A stretch of 64,000 bases of DNA from Quadrisphaera sp. INWT6 (GTDB lineage: Bacteria; Actinomycetota; Actinomycetes; Actinomycetales; Quadrisphaeraceae). The DNA lies in the NCBI RefSeq assembly GCF_015390235.1, contig NZ_VUOH01000003.1:310001-374000 (forward strand), given 5' to 3'. The notes beneath the pieces were generated by a model. The model searched no databases. It was not told the origin of the DNA and saw only the letters and a program-made list of their open reading frames with translations. Shown piece by piece: positions 9,493-17,636 of the stretch. A program made the position numbers and the translations under genes. Position 1 is the stretch's first letter, and the number at the start of each line of letters is the position of its first letter.

Positions 9493-10385
9493 GCGCCCCC
9501 GCCGACCACCGCCCCGGAGGCGACGGCGAGCGCTGGCAGGACGCCGTGACCGTCGTCGTCGCCAGCATGGACCGCCGCGCCGAGCTCCTGGCGTCGCTCC
9601 CGCGCCACCTCGAGCAGGGGCTGTCCGTGCTCCTGGTCGACAACGGCAGCAGCGACGGCACCGTCGAGGCCGTCCGCGCCGCGCTCCCCGAGGTGCGGGT
9701 GGTGCCGCTGCCCGCCAACCGGGGCGCGGCCGCGCGCACGCTCGGGGTCTCCCGGGCGCGCACCCGGTACGTGGCGTTCGCCGACGACGACTCCTGGTGG
9801 GCCCCCGGCTCGCTGGAGCGCGCCGTCGCCCTGCTCGACGCCCACCCGCGGGCGGCGCTGCTGGCGGCGCGCGTGCTGGTCGGCGACGACGAGCGGCCCG
9901 ACCCCTTCAACGACGAGCTCGCCGCGGCCCCGCTGGGCACCGAGCCCGACCTGCCGGGCCCGTCGACGCTCGGCTTCGTGGCCTGCGCCGCGGTGGTGCG
10001 CCGCGAGGCGTTCCTGGCCGCCGGCGGCTTCGACGACGTCGTCGTCTTCCCCGGCGAGGAGGAGCGCCTCGCGCTCGACCTGGCCCGCGACGGCTGGGGC
10101 AGCGCCTACGTGCCCGAGCTCGTGGTGCACCACCACCCGAAGGCGTCGGCGTCGCGCGACAGCCACGAGCGGCGGCGCACCCGGATCACGCGCTCGGCGC
10201 TGCTGACCGCGCTGATGCGCAGGCCGTGGCCGGTGGTGGCGCGCCGGGCGTCGGCCGCGTGGCGGGCGGGCGGTCCGGAGCGGGCTGCCCTGGTGCCGGC
10301 GCTGCGCGACGCACCGCGGGCGCTGCGGGCCCGCCGCGTGGTGCCGCCACCCCTGGAGCGGGTCGCCCGCTCCCTGGGCCAGTGA
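9489..10385 (+). CDS. Glycosyltransferase family 2 (paralogue of preceding gene)
   Basis: 298 aa with the same landmarks as the preceding gene: LLVDNGSSDGT, the metal-binding AFADDDSWWAPGS, and GEEERLALDLA followed by YVPELVVHHHPK. Start and stop both overlap neighbours by 4 bp. The shared order of motifs and the common VVHH-K region indicate tandem duplication, with different sugar specificity likely but not readable from sequence. Confidence 0.88.
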   Translation: MSAPADHRPGGDGERWQDAVTVVVASMDRRAELLASLPRHLEQGLSVLLVDNGSSDGTVEAVRAALPEVRVVPLPANRGAAARTLGVSRARTRYVAFADDDSWWAPGSLERAVALLDAHPRAALLAARVLVGDDERPDPFNDELAAAPLGTEPDLPGPSTLGFVACAAVVRREAFLAAGGFDDVVVFPGEEERLALDLARDGWGSAYVPELVVHHHPKASASRDSHERRRTRITRSALLTALMRRPWPVVARRASAAWRAGGPERAALVPALRDAPRALRARRVVPPPLERVARSLGQ

Positions 10386-10804
10386 CCCCCTCGGCCGTGG
10401 TGTCAGCGGGCTTCCGAAGCACCTCCCCCGCCGTGGTGTCAGCGGACTTCCCGAACACCTCGGAGCCAGCGCGGACGGACCGCGACGAGCAGCTGGCCAC
10501 CTACCGCCGCCTCGTGCTCCACGAGCTGCCCGGGCGCGCCGCCCGCGAGCGCTGGGTGGTCCACGCCGACCACTGCCTGGGTCGCATCGTGCTCGACCAC
10601 GCCGTCGGCGGGTGCTGGTACGACGTCCTCGGCCGCTCCGGGCCCGGACGCCGCGGTCCGGCGTTCGAGCGCCTCGACGACGACCAGCTGGCCCGCGCGG
10701 TGGCGCTCGCCGAGCGCATCGCCGACGGCGGCGACGCCGTGCTGCGCCCGCTGAACACCCAGTCGCTGGCCTGGCGCGGGAAGTCCTCCCGCGCGCGGCG
10801 CTGA
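10382..10804 (+). CDS. Conserved-looking hypothetical protein of the glycan cluster
   Basis: 140 aa from the GTG at 10382 that overlaps the GT2 stop. Residues ~38-140 form a compact sequence (YRRLVLHELPGRAARERW, HCLGRIVLDHAVGGCWYDVL, LNTQSLAWRGKSS) that reads like a real globular domain. I do not recognise the family. The first ~27 residues are encoded by a 36-bp-period direct repeat, so the true start may lie further in. Cotranslation with the glycosyltransferases is the only functional hint. Confidence 0.6.
   Translation: MTPSAVVSAGFRSTSPAVVSADFPNTSEPARTDRDEQLATYRRLVLHELPGRAARERWVVHADHCLGRIVLDHAVGGCWYDVLGRSGPGRRGPAFERLDDDQLARAVALAERIADGGDAVLRPLNTQSLAWRGKSSRARR
10394..10461. repeat. Direct repeat, two 32-bp units (period 36)
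   Basis: Units at 10394-10425 and 10430-10461 share GCCGTGGTGTCAGCGG(G/A)CTTCC and end in ACCTC. A related sequence, CAGCGGACCTCCGGAGCACC, occurs about 28 kb away just after gcvP. The repeat lies at the 5' end of the hypothetical gene. Confidence 0.75.
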
Positions 10805-10905
10805 CCCCGCGGGGGTGGCGGGCAGCGGGCACCTCCCGCTCGCGCGGAACCAGGGTCACGGGCGGTGGGCAGGACAGGCCGGGCGGGCGGACCCAAGATG
10901 ATCCG

Positions 10906-11196
10906 GTGACCGACCAGCTCTCCGCCCGTCTCGACCCGGCGACCGACGCCGCCACCGACGCTCCCACCGACGCCGCCACTGACGCCGGTCTGGCGGCCCG
11001 TGCCCCTGCGGGACCGTCCGCACCGGTCGCGACCCCGGCCCACACCCACCCCGCGACCCCCGAGGCCGAGGAGGTCCGCCTGGTCAGCGAGGGCTTCACC
11101 GACGGCGTGGAGCTCTTCACCTGGTACGACGGCGAGGGCCGGGTCCTGGCGGAGCACACCCCGCTCGACCCGACCCTCAAGCAGTGCGGCTGCTGA
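10906..11196 (+). CDS. Small hypothetical protein with Asp/Thr/Ala-repeat N-terminus and CGC tail
   Basis: 96 aa. The first ~50 residues are low complexity (repeats of the type ATDA, then Ala/Pro). The rest (EEVRLVSEGFTDGVELFTWY, then DGEGRVLAEHTPLDPTLKQC) is more ordered and ends in Cys-Gly-Cys. A CAAGAT hexamer lies 6 nt before the GTG start, consistent with a leaderless promoter. I do not recognise the family. Codon usage is strongly G/C at third positions, supporting that it is a gene. Confidence 0.6.
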   Translation: MTDQLSARLDPATDAATDAPTDAATDAGLAARAPAGPSAPVATPAHTHPATPEAEEVRLVSEGFTDGVELFTWYDGEGRVLAEHTPLDPTLKQCGC

Positions 11197-11214
11197 CCGC
11201 CTGACCGCGCGCCG

Positions 11215-11904
11215 TCAGAAGGCGGACGACGGGACCTCGCGCTCGTCGTCGACCAGCGCCCGCACGAGGCGGGCCGCGACGTCGTCGGGGTCCTTGCCCT
11301 TCGGCAGCTTCGGCGCGCTGCCGGTGAGCGGCCGGTCGGCCAGCCCGGTCTCGGTGTGCGGCGGGCGGGCGTCGACCACGCGGACGCCGTCGCGGCGCAG
11401 CTCCTTCGCGGCGGCCCCGACGTAGCTCGACAGCGCGGCCTTGGCGGCCCCGTAGGCGGCCATGCCGGCGACCGGCCCCTCGGCGAGCACGGCGGTCACG
11501 ACGAGCGCCGTCCCCTTCGACGCCCTCAGCGCGGGCAGTGCGGCGCGCAGCAGCCGGACGGGGGCGAGGTAGTCGACCAGGAGCAGCTCGTCGAGGGCGT
11601 CGTCGTCCTCGGTGCCGGCGGCGGCGAAGCCGGAGGCGCCCGCCAGGTGGACCACGGCGTCCAGACCGCCCAGGTGCTCGACCGCGGCGGACACCACGGC
11701 GTCGGGCTGGCCGGGCAGGGTGAGGTCGGCGGCGGTGGTCAGCGGGCGCACCCCCTCGAGGCCGTCCGCCAGCTCGTCGAGCCGTCCGGCGTCGCGAGCG
11801 GTGAGCGCCAACCGCGCCCCCGCCGCCGCGAGCCGGGTGGTGGTCGGCCGCCCGAGCCCTCCGGTCGACCCCGTCACCAGCACCCGTGCGCCCCGAAGAT
11901 CCAC
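11215..11904 (-). CDS. Short-chain dehydrogenase/reductase
   Basis: 229 aa SDR: LVTGSTGGLGRPT at residues ~8-20, and YGAAK as the catalytic YxxxK. After the active site comes RPPHTETGLADRPL, typical of the PG motif region. The GTG at 11904 was chosen because upstream in-frame sequence is the tandem repeat array; a GACGCT hexamer precedes it by 6 nt. It probably oxidises or reduces a small hydroxylated substrate, not identifiable from sequence. Confidence 0.82.
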   Translation of the reverse strand: MDLRGARVLVTGSTGGLGRPTTTRLAAAGARLALTARDAGRLDELADGLEGVRPLTTAADLTLPGQPDAVVSAAVEHLGGLDAVVHLAGASGFAAAGTEDDDALDELLLVDYLAPVRLLRAALPALRASKGTALVVTAVLAEGPVAGMAAYGAAKAALSSYVGAAAKELRRDGVRVVDARPPHTETGLADRPLTGSAPKLPKGKDPDDVAARLVRALVDDEREVPSSAF

Positions 11905-11946
11905 GGGGGCAGCGTCTCCCGGCCCGCGCCACCCCGCACCCCCACC

Positions 11947-12148
11947 GAACCGCAACCAGGCGCTCGGCTGCGGTTCCGACCACCTCCGGAACCGCAACCA
12001 GGCGCTCGATTGCGCTTCCCACCACCTCCGGAACCGCAACCAGGCGCTCGATTGCGCTTCCCACCACCTCCGGAACCGCAACCAGGCGCTCGACTGCGCT
12101 TCCCACCACCTCCCGAACCGCAACCAGGCGCTCGGCTGCGGGGAGGGG
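11947..12148. repeat. 42-bp tandem repeat family, locus 2 (5 units)
   Basis: Units start at 11947, 11989, 12031, 12073 and 12115, exactly 42 bp apart. Core GAACCGCAACCAGGCGCTCG, then (G/A)(C/T)TGCG(G/C)TTCC and a CCACCTCC linker. Each unit carries an imperfect inverted repeat around AGGCGCTC. The array fills the space between the SDR start and the glnE stop. The spacers are not unique sequence, so this is not CRISPR. Confidence 0.93.
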
Positions 12149-12149
12149 G

Positions 12150-15100
12150 TCAGCCGTAGAAGACGCGCTCGACGACGGCGCGGGCGCGGCGGGCCCGGTG
12201 GCGCAGGTCGTCCTCGACCTGGGTGGCCGAGCCCGCCGGGTAGCCCAGGAGGCGGGCCGCGGCGCTGAGGTCGCGCGCCTCGCGGGGAAGCACGTCGGTG
12301 GGCCGGCCGCTGTGCAGCACCAGCGCGTCGCGCAGCCGCGAGGCGCCCTCCCACGCGTCGACCAGCACCCGGGCGTCGTGCTCGTCGAGCAGGTCGGCCT
12401 CGACGGCGGCGAGCAGGGCCCCCGTGGTCGAGGGCGTCCGCAGCGAGGGGACGTCACCGCTGTGCCGCAGCTGCAGCAGCTGCGCGGTCCACTCCACGTC
12501 GGCCAGGCCCCCGGGCCCGAGCTTGAGGTGGCGGCGCGGGTCGATGCCGCGCGGCAGGCGCTCGCCCTCGACGCGCGCCTTGACGCGCTGCACCTCCTTC
12601 AGCGCCGCCTCGTCGGCGCCGCCGGCGGGGTGGCGCAGGGGGTCGACCATCGAGCAGAACCGCCGGGCCACCTCGAGGTCGCCGGCCACGGGCACGGCCC
12701 GCAGCAGCGCCTGGGCCTCCCACGGCTCCGACCAGCGGCGGTAGTACTCCCGGCACGAGCCCAGCGACCGGGCGAGCGGCCCGTTGCGGCCCTCAGGGCG
12801 CAGGCGCGCGTCGACCTCGAGGGCCGGCTCGGGGCCGGGCGCCATGAGCATCCGCGTCACCTCGGCGGCCAGCGCCAGCGCCTGTTCCTGGGCCGCCGCG
12901 GCGCTCGCGCCGTGGAGCGGGTCGTGCACGAACACCACGTCGGCGTCGGAGCCGTAGCCCATCTCGGCCCCGCCGAGGCGCCCCATGCCGACGACGGCGA
13001 AGCGCGTGAGCCGCTCCCCGCCCCCGGGGGCGAGCACCGCCGGGGAGCGCCAGGCGACGTCGACGGCGGCGTCGAGCACGGCGCCGGTGGCGCTGCTGAG
13101 GGCCTCCCGGGCGGCGGGCGCGTCGACCAGGCCCAGCACGTCGGCCACGGCGGTGCGCAGCATCTCGCGGCCCCGCAGGCGGCGGACCACGGCCTCGGCG
13201 GCGGCGCCGTCGTCCTGGCGGGCGGTGGCGGTGCTGACCTCGGCGTGCAGCGCCGCGCGGGAGCGGGGGGCCAGCTCGGCGTCGTCGCCGAGCCAGCGGA
13301 CGGCCTCGCCGTCGCGCTCCAGGCCGTCGGCGACCAGCCGGGACGACGACGTCGCGAAGGCGACCCGCTGCGCCGCGGCGCCCTCGTCGCGGAGCATCTT
13401 GAGGTACCAGTGCGAGCCGCCCAGCTTCTCGCTGATGCGGCGGAAGCTGAGCAGCCCCTCGTCGGGGCCGGCGCCGTCGGCGAACCAGCCGAGCATCACC
13501 GGGAGCAGCTGGCGCTGGATGGCGGCCCGGCGGCTGACCCCCGAGCTGAGCGCCGCGATGTGGCGCAGGGCCCCGGCCGGGTCGCGGTAGCCCAGCGCCC
13601 CGAGGCGGGCCTGCGCGGCGGCGGGCGAGAGGCGGACCTCGTCGGGAGAGAGGGCGGCGACGGCGGCCAGCAGCGGCCGGTAGAACAGGGCCTCGTGCAG
13701 CCGGCGCACGCGGCGGCGCACCACCGCCAGCTCGCGCTGGAGCCCGTCAGCGCCGCCGGGCACGCGCGCGGCACGGCCCAGGCGGCGCACCTCGGCCTCG
13801 GCGGTGGGGAGCACGTGCGTGCGCCGCAGCGAGCGCAGCTGCAGCCGGTGCTCCAGCACCCGCAGGAAGCGGTAGTCGTGGTCGAGCTCGGCGGCGTCGT
13901 GGCGGCCGACGTAGCCGTAGGCGGCGAGCCGCTCGAGGGCGTCGAGGGTGTTGGCGGTGCGCAGGGCGGGGTCGGTGCGGCCGTGGACCAGCTGCAGCAG
14001 CTGGACGCTGAACTCGACGTCGCGCAGCCCGCCGCGGCCCAGCTTCAGCTGCCGGTCGCGCTCCTTGGCCGGCACGTGGTCCTCCACGCGACGGCGCATC
14101 GCCTGGGCGCCCTCCACCAGGTCGGGCCGGTCGGCGGCCTGCCACACCAGACCGCCGACGGCCGCGGCGTAGGCGGCGCCGAGGTCGGTGTCGCCCGCGG
14201 CGGGCCGCGCCTTGAGCAGGGCCTGGAACTCCCAGGTCTTGGCCCAGCGGCGGTAGTAGCGCAGGTGGCTGTCGAGGGTGCGCACGAGCGGGCCGTCGCG
14301 CCCCTCGGGCCGCAGGTTCGCGTCGACGGGCCACAGCACCCCCTCGGGGGTGGAGGCCGAGCACGCCAGGGCCAGCTCGCTGGCGAGCTTGGTGCCGACG
14401 GCGATGGCGGTCTCGTCGTCGACCCCGTCGGCCGGGGCGACCACGTGCACGACGTCGACGTCGCTGACGTAGTTGAGCTCCCGGGCCCCGCACTTGCCCA
14501 TCGCGATGACCGCCAGCCGGCACTGGTCGGCGCCGTCGACCACGGCGCGCGCCAGCGCCAGCGCGGTCTCGAGCGCGGCGTCGGCGAGGTCGGACAGCGC
14601 GCGCGTGCACGCGTCGACCGACGCCGTCGGCTCGAGCGAGGCGAGGTCGGCGCCGGCCACGGCCAGCAGCTCGGCGCGGTAGGCCACGCGCAGCGCGTCG
14701 CGGCCGGCGTCCCCGGTGAGGGCGGCCACGGGCGCCGCCGAGGCCGGGTCGGCGCCGACGGCCCGCAGCAGGACGGCGCGGGCGGCGGCGCGCTGCTCGG
14801 CGTGCGAGGCGTCGGCGGCCGGGGCCGCGGACGCCTCGCCGGCGGGGTCCTCGGCCAGGGGGTCGCGCTCCAGGACCCGCCAGTGCTCGGGGTGGCGCAC
14901 GAGGTGCTCCCCCAGCGCCACCGACCCGCCGAGGACGGCGAGCAGCCGGTCGCGGACCGGCCCCCCGTCCACGAGGACGTCGAGCAGGGGCTCCTCGTGC
15001 GGGCCGCCCTCGGCGACCTCCAGGAGGCGCACCAGGGCCAGCAGGGCGCGGTCGGGGTCGGCGGTGGCGCCCAGCGCCCCGGCCACGGGGTCCAGACCGC

Positions 15101-15284
15101 CGACGCGCTCGGCCAGGCGGGTCAGCACCGGGTCGGACAGGAGCCGCACCGCGGTGGAGCCGCCGGAGAAGCCCAGCCGCAGCAGCTGGGCGGCGGCGCT
15201 GTCGGTGCGCGCCCCGGGCTGGGCCAGCAGGCCCGAGCGCCCGGGGCGGCCGAGCTGCGCGCCCTCGTCGGGGGCCGGGCTCAC
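12150..15284 (-). CDS. glnE: Bifunctional glutamine synthetase adenylyltransferase/adenylyl-removing enzyme
   Basis: 1044 aa with two nucleotidyltransferase modules. The N-terminal (adenylyl-removing) one carries GMGKCGARELNYVSDVDV; the C-terminal (adenylylating) one carries GMGRLGGAEMGYGSDADVV. Each is followed by a helical GlnD-UR-like region (for example LKLGRGGLRDVEF and LKLGPGGLADVEW). It controls glutamine synthetase by reversible AMP attachment. The GTG at 15284 overlaps the stop of the GATase gene (GTGA). Upstream in-frame codons are repeat-derived and were excluded. It forms an operon with glnA2 and the GATase, on the minus strand. Confidence 0.95.
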   Translation of the reverse strand: MSPAPDEGAQLGRPGRSGLLAQPGARTDSAAAQLLRLGFSGGSTAVRLLSDPVLTRLAERVGGLDPVAGALGATADPDRALLALVRLLEVAEGGPHEEPLLDVLVDGGPVRDRLLAVLGGSVALGEHLVRHPEHWRVLERDPLAEDPAGEASAAPAADASHAEQRAAARAVLLRAVGADPASAAPVAALTGDAGRDALRVAYRAELLAVAGADLASLEPTASVDACTRALSDLADAALETALALARAVVDGADQCRLAVIAMGKCGARELNYVSDVDVVHVVAPADGVDDETAIAVGTKLASELALACSASTPEGVLWPVDANLRPEGRDGPLVRTLDSHLRYYRRWAKTWEFQALLKARPAAGDTDLGAAYAAAVGGLVWQAADRPDLVEGAQAMRRRVEDHVPAKERDRQLKLGRGGLRDVEFSVQLLQLVHGRTDPALRTANTLDALERLAAYGYVGRHDAAELDHDYRFLRVLEHRLQLRSLRRTHVLPTAEAEVRRLGRAARVPGGADGLQRELAVVRRRVRRLHEALFYRPLLAAVAALSPDEVRLSPAAAQARLGALGYRDPAGALRHIAALSSGVSRRAAIQRQLLPVMLGWFADGAGPDEGLLSFRRISEKLGGSHWYLKMLRDEGAAAQRVAFATSSSRLVADGLERDGEAVRWLGDDAELAPRSRAALHAEVSTATARQDDGAAAEAVVRRLRGREMLRTAVADVLGLVDAPAAREALSSATGAVLDAAVDVAWRSPAVLAPGGGERLTRFAVVGMGRLGGAEMGYGSDADVVFVHDPLHGASAAAAQEQALALAAEVTRMLMAPGPEPALEVDARLRPEGRNGPLARSLGSCREYYRRWSEPWEAQALLRAVPVAGDLEVARRFCSMVDPLRHPAGGADEAALKEVQRVKARVEGERLPRGIDPRRHLKLGPGGLADVEWTAQLLQLRHSGDVPSLRTPSTTGALLAAVEADLLDEHDARVLVDAWEGASRLRDALVLHSGRPTDVLPREARDLSAAARLLGYPAGSATQVEDDLRHRARRARAVVERVFYG

Positions 15285-16192
15285 GGGGCGCTCACCCGAC
15301 CGGTCCGCGACCTGGTCCCCGCACCGGTCCCCGCACCGGTCCCCGCACCGGTCCCCGCACCGGTCCCCGCACCGGTCCCCGCACCGGTCCCCGCACCGGT
15401 CCAGGGGTCGCTGCGGGGGTCGTCCTGCGGTTCGCCGGGGAGCAGGACCGCGGCGTGGGCGGCCGCCAGCAGCGCCAGCTCCGGCTCGGCGTCCTCCACC
15501 GCGGCCGCCTGGGCCGCGGCGCTCGTGCCGCGGGCCTCCAGCAGCGCCGCGTGCTCGGCGAGCCACTGCGCGAGGACGGGCGCGGTGACCTCGGGGTGGT
15601 ACTGCACGCCCCAGGCCCGCTCCCCCACGCGCAGTGCCTGCACGCGGTAGAGGTCGCTGCTGGCCAGCAGCTCGGCGTCGGGCGGGAGCTCGGTGACGGC
15701 GTCGCCGTGGGCCTGCGGCGCACGCCACGAGCCGTCGGGCGCGCCCGCGGCGGCGAGCACCGCCGCCACGAGGGGGTCGGTCCGTCCGGCGGCGGTCGCG
15801 GTGACCTCGAGCAGGCCGGCCTCGGGTCCCCGAGCGCCGCGCTCCACGCGGCCCCCGGTCGCCAGGGCCAGCAGCTGGGCGCCCAGGCAGATCCCGAGGG
15901 CCGGCACGCCGTCGCGGGCCGCGGAGGCCAGCAGCGTCCGCGTCGCGGGGAGCCAGGGCGAGGCGTCGTCGTCCCAGGAGTCGGCCTGGCCCCCGAGCAC
16001 CACCAGCCCGCCCACCCCGTCGAGCGCGTCCGGCCCGGACGGCAGGGGCTCGCCCCGCCAGGGCCGCAGCACCTCCAGGTGCGCGTCCCCCGCGAGCAGG
16101 GGCACCGCGAGGCGCCCGAGCGGGGCCCCGGCCTCGTGCTCGACCACCAGCACGCGGCGCCCCGTCCCCGGCTGCGCGCCCCCCGGCTCCAC
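15281..16192 (-). CDS. Class I glutamine amidotransferase-like protein
   Basis: 303 aa. It has the GATase nucleophile elbow GICLGAQLLA (Cys), the His-Glu pair in GVQYHPEVT, and an oxyanion segment VLGGQADSWDD. It resembles GuaA-like stand-alone amidotransferases of unknown acceptor. The C-terminus is a (Thr-Gly-Ala-Gly)7 tail made by a 12-bp repeat. The GTG at 16192 follows the glnA2 stop by 10 bp, and its stop overlaps glnE, so it is translated between two nitrogen genes. A role in glutamine turnover is plausible but inferred from position. Confidence 0.85.
   Translation of the reverse strand: MEPGGAQPGTGRRVLVVEHEAGAPLGRLAVPLLAGDAHLEVLRPWRGEPLPSGPDALDGVGGLVVLGGQADSWDDDASPWLPATRTLLASAARDGVPALGICLGAQLLALATGGRVERGARGPEAGLLEVTATAAGRTDPLVAAVLAAAGAPDGSWRAPQAHGDAVTELPPDAELLASSDLYRVQALRVGERAWGVQYHPEVTAPVLAQWLAEHAALLEARGTSAAAQAAAVEDAEPELALLAAAHAAVLLPGEPQDDPRSDPWTGAGTGAGTGAGTGAGTGAGTGAGTGAGTRSRTGRVSAP
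15309..15404. repeat. 12-bp minisatellite at the GATase 3' end
   Basis: Six perfect GCACCGGTCCCC units at 15321-15392, with one diverged unit on either side. In the minus-strand gene they encode Thr-Gly-Ala-Gly repeats. The array lies about 25 bp before the glnE start, so length changes would not shift the frame of either gene. Confidence 0.95.
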
Positions 16193-16202
16193 GGACCGCG
16201 CC

Positions 16203-17549
16203 TCAGAGGACCGGCAGGTGCCGGCGCAGCTCGTAGGGGGTGACCTGCGCGCGGTACTGGTTCCACTCCTCGCGCTTGTCGCGGATGAGGTAGTCGACCA
16301 CGTGCTCACCGAGGGTCTCGGCGACCAGGTCGGAGGCCTCCAGCGCCGTCAGCGCCCGGTCCAGGCTCGCGGGCAGCGCGCCGATCCCCATGACCTTCCG
16401 CTCGGCGTCGGTCATCTTCGTGACGTCCTCGTCGGTGGGCTCGGGCAGCTCGTAGCCCTCCTCGATGCCCCGCAGGCCGGCCGCCAGCAGCAGCGCGTAC
16501 GAGAGGTACGGGTTGGCCGCGGAGTCGAGGGCGCGGTACTCCACGCGCGCCGCGCCCGCCTTGCGCGGCTTGTACAGGGGCACGCGGACCAGCGCGGAGC
16601 GGTTGTTGTGGCCCCAGCAGACGTAGGAGGGGGCCTCGTCGCCGCCCCAGAGCCGCTTGTAGGAGTTCACGTACTGGTTGGTGACGGCGGTGATCTCCTG
16701 CGAGTGGCGCAGGAGGCCGGCGATGAACGCCCGGCCCGTCCTCGACAGCCCGTACTGGCCGCTCGGGTCGTGGAAGGCGTTGCGGTCGCCCTCGAAGAGC
16801 GACATGTGCGTGTGCATGCCCGAGCCGGGGTGCTGGGCCATGGGCTTGGGCATGAAGGTCGCGTAGACGCCCTGCTGGATCGCGACCTCCTTGATGACCG
16901 TGCGGAAGGTCATGATGTTGTCGGCCGTGGAGAGGGCGTCGGCGTAGCGCAGGTCGATCTCGTTCTGGCCGGGGCCGGACTCGTGGTGGCTGAACTCCAC
17001 CGAGATGCCCATCGCCTCGAGCATGGTGATCGCCTGGCGGCGGAAGTCCTGCCCCTCGCCCCGCGGGACGTGGTCGAAGAAGCCGCCGGAGTCGATCGGG
17101 ACCGGGACGCCGGTCTTCCGGCCGTCGTCGGCGAGCAGGTAGAACTCGATCTCGGGGTGCGTGTAGAAGGTGAAGCCGGCGTCGGCGGCCTTCGCCAGCA
17201 CCCGCTTGAGCACCTGGCGGGAGTCGGAGCTCGCGGGGGTCCCCTCGGGGGTGAGGATGTCGCAGAACATGCGCGCCGTCCCCTGGCCGGAGATGGCGTC
17301 GGTGCGCCACGGCAGCACCTGGTAGGTGGCCGGGTCGGGCCGCATGAGCATGTCGGCCTCCGACACGCGGGTCAGCCCCTCGACGGCGGAGCCGTCGAAG
17401 CCGATGCCCTCGGCGAACGCGCCCTCCAGCTCGGCCGGGGCCACCGCCACCGACTTCAGCGACCCGTTGACGTCGGTGAACCACAGCCGGATGAACCGGA
17501 TGTCGCGCTCCTCGACGGACCGGAGGACGAACTCCTGCTGCCTGTCCAT
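16203..17549 (-). CDS. glnA2: Glutamine synthetase, GlnA2 type (GSI-alpha-like)
   Basis: 448 aa beginning MDRQQEFVLRSVEERDIRF, very like mycobacterial GlnA2, which also neighbours glnE. The GS signatures are present: DGSAVEG, the ammonia/metal site HPEIEFYL, EFSHHESGPGQNEIDLR, and KPMAQHPGSGMHTH. The usual adenylylation loop near the C-terminus has no Tyr (TDEDVTKMTDAERK), so despite the adjacent glnE this enzyme is probably not its AMP target. ATG 17549 was chosen by homology; ATGs at 17558 and 17561 are alternatives. No strong Shine-Dalgarno is seen. Confidence 0.93.
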   Translation of the reverse strand: MDRQQEFVLRSVEERDIRFIRLWFTDVNGSLKSVAVAPAELEGAFAEGIGFDGSAVEGLTRVSEADMLMRPDPATYQVLPWRTDAISGQGTARMFCDILTPEGTPASSDSRQVLKRVLAKAADAGFTFYTHPEIEFYLLADDGRKTGVPVPIDSGGFFDHVPRGEGQDFRRQAITMLEAMGISVEFSHHESGPGQNEIDLRYADALSTADNIMTFRTVIKEVAIQQGVYATFMPKPMAQHPGSGMHTHMSLFEGDRNAFHDPSGQYGLSRTGRAFIAGLLRHSQEITAVTNQYVNSYKRLWGGDEAPSYVCWGHNNRSALVRVPLYKPRKAGAARVEYRALDSAANPYLSYALLLAAGLRGIEEGYELPEPTDEDVTKMTDAERKVMGIGALPASLDRALTALEASDLVAETLGEHVVDYLIRDKREEWNQYRAQVTPYELRRHLPVL

Positions 17550-17636
17550 GCGGAGCATCATGCCCGGCCGCCCGCTGCGCCCGGAGGAGCGGCTCCGGCG
17601 GGCGCGGCGGGCGGTCCGCGCGGAGGATGGTCGGTC

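Noticed and set aside
10906..11196. RiPP (lanthipeptide) precursor
   Set aside because: No modification enzyme or transporter gene is adjacent, and the core would have just two cysteines.
11947..12148. Possible CRISPR array
   Set aside because: The unit is a 42-bp near-identical tandem repeat with no unique spacers, and no cas genes are nearby.
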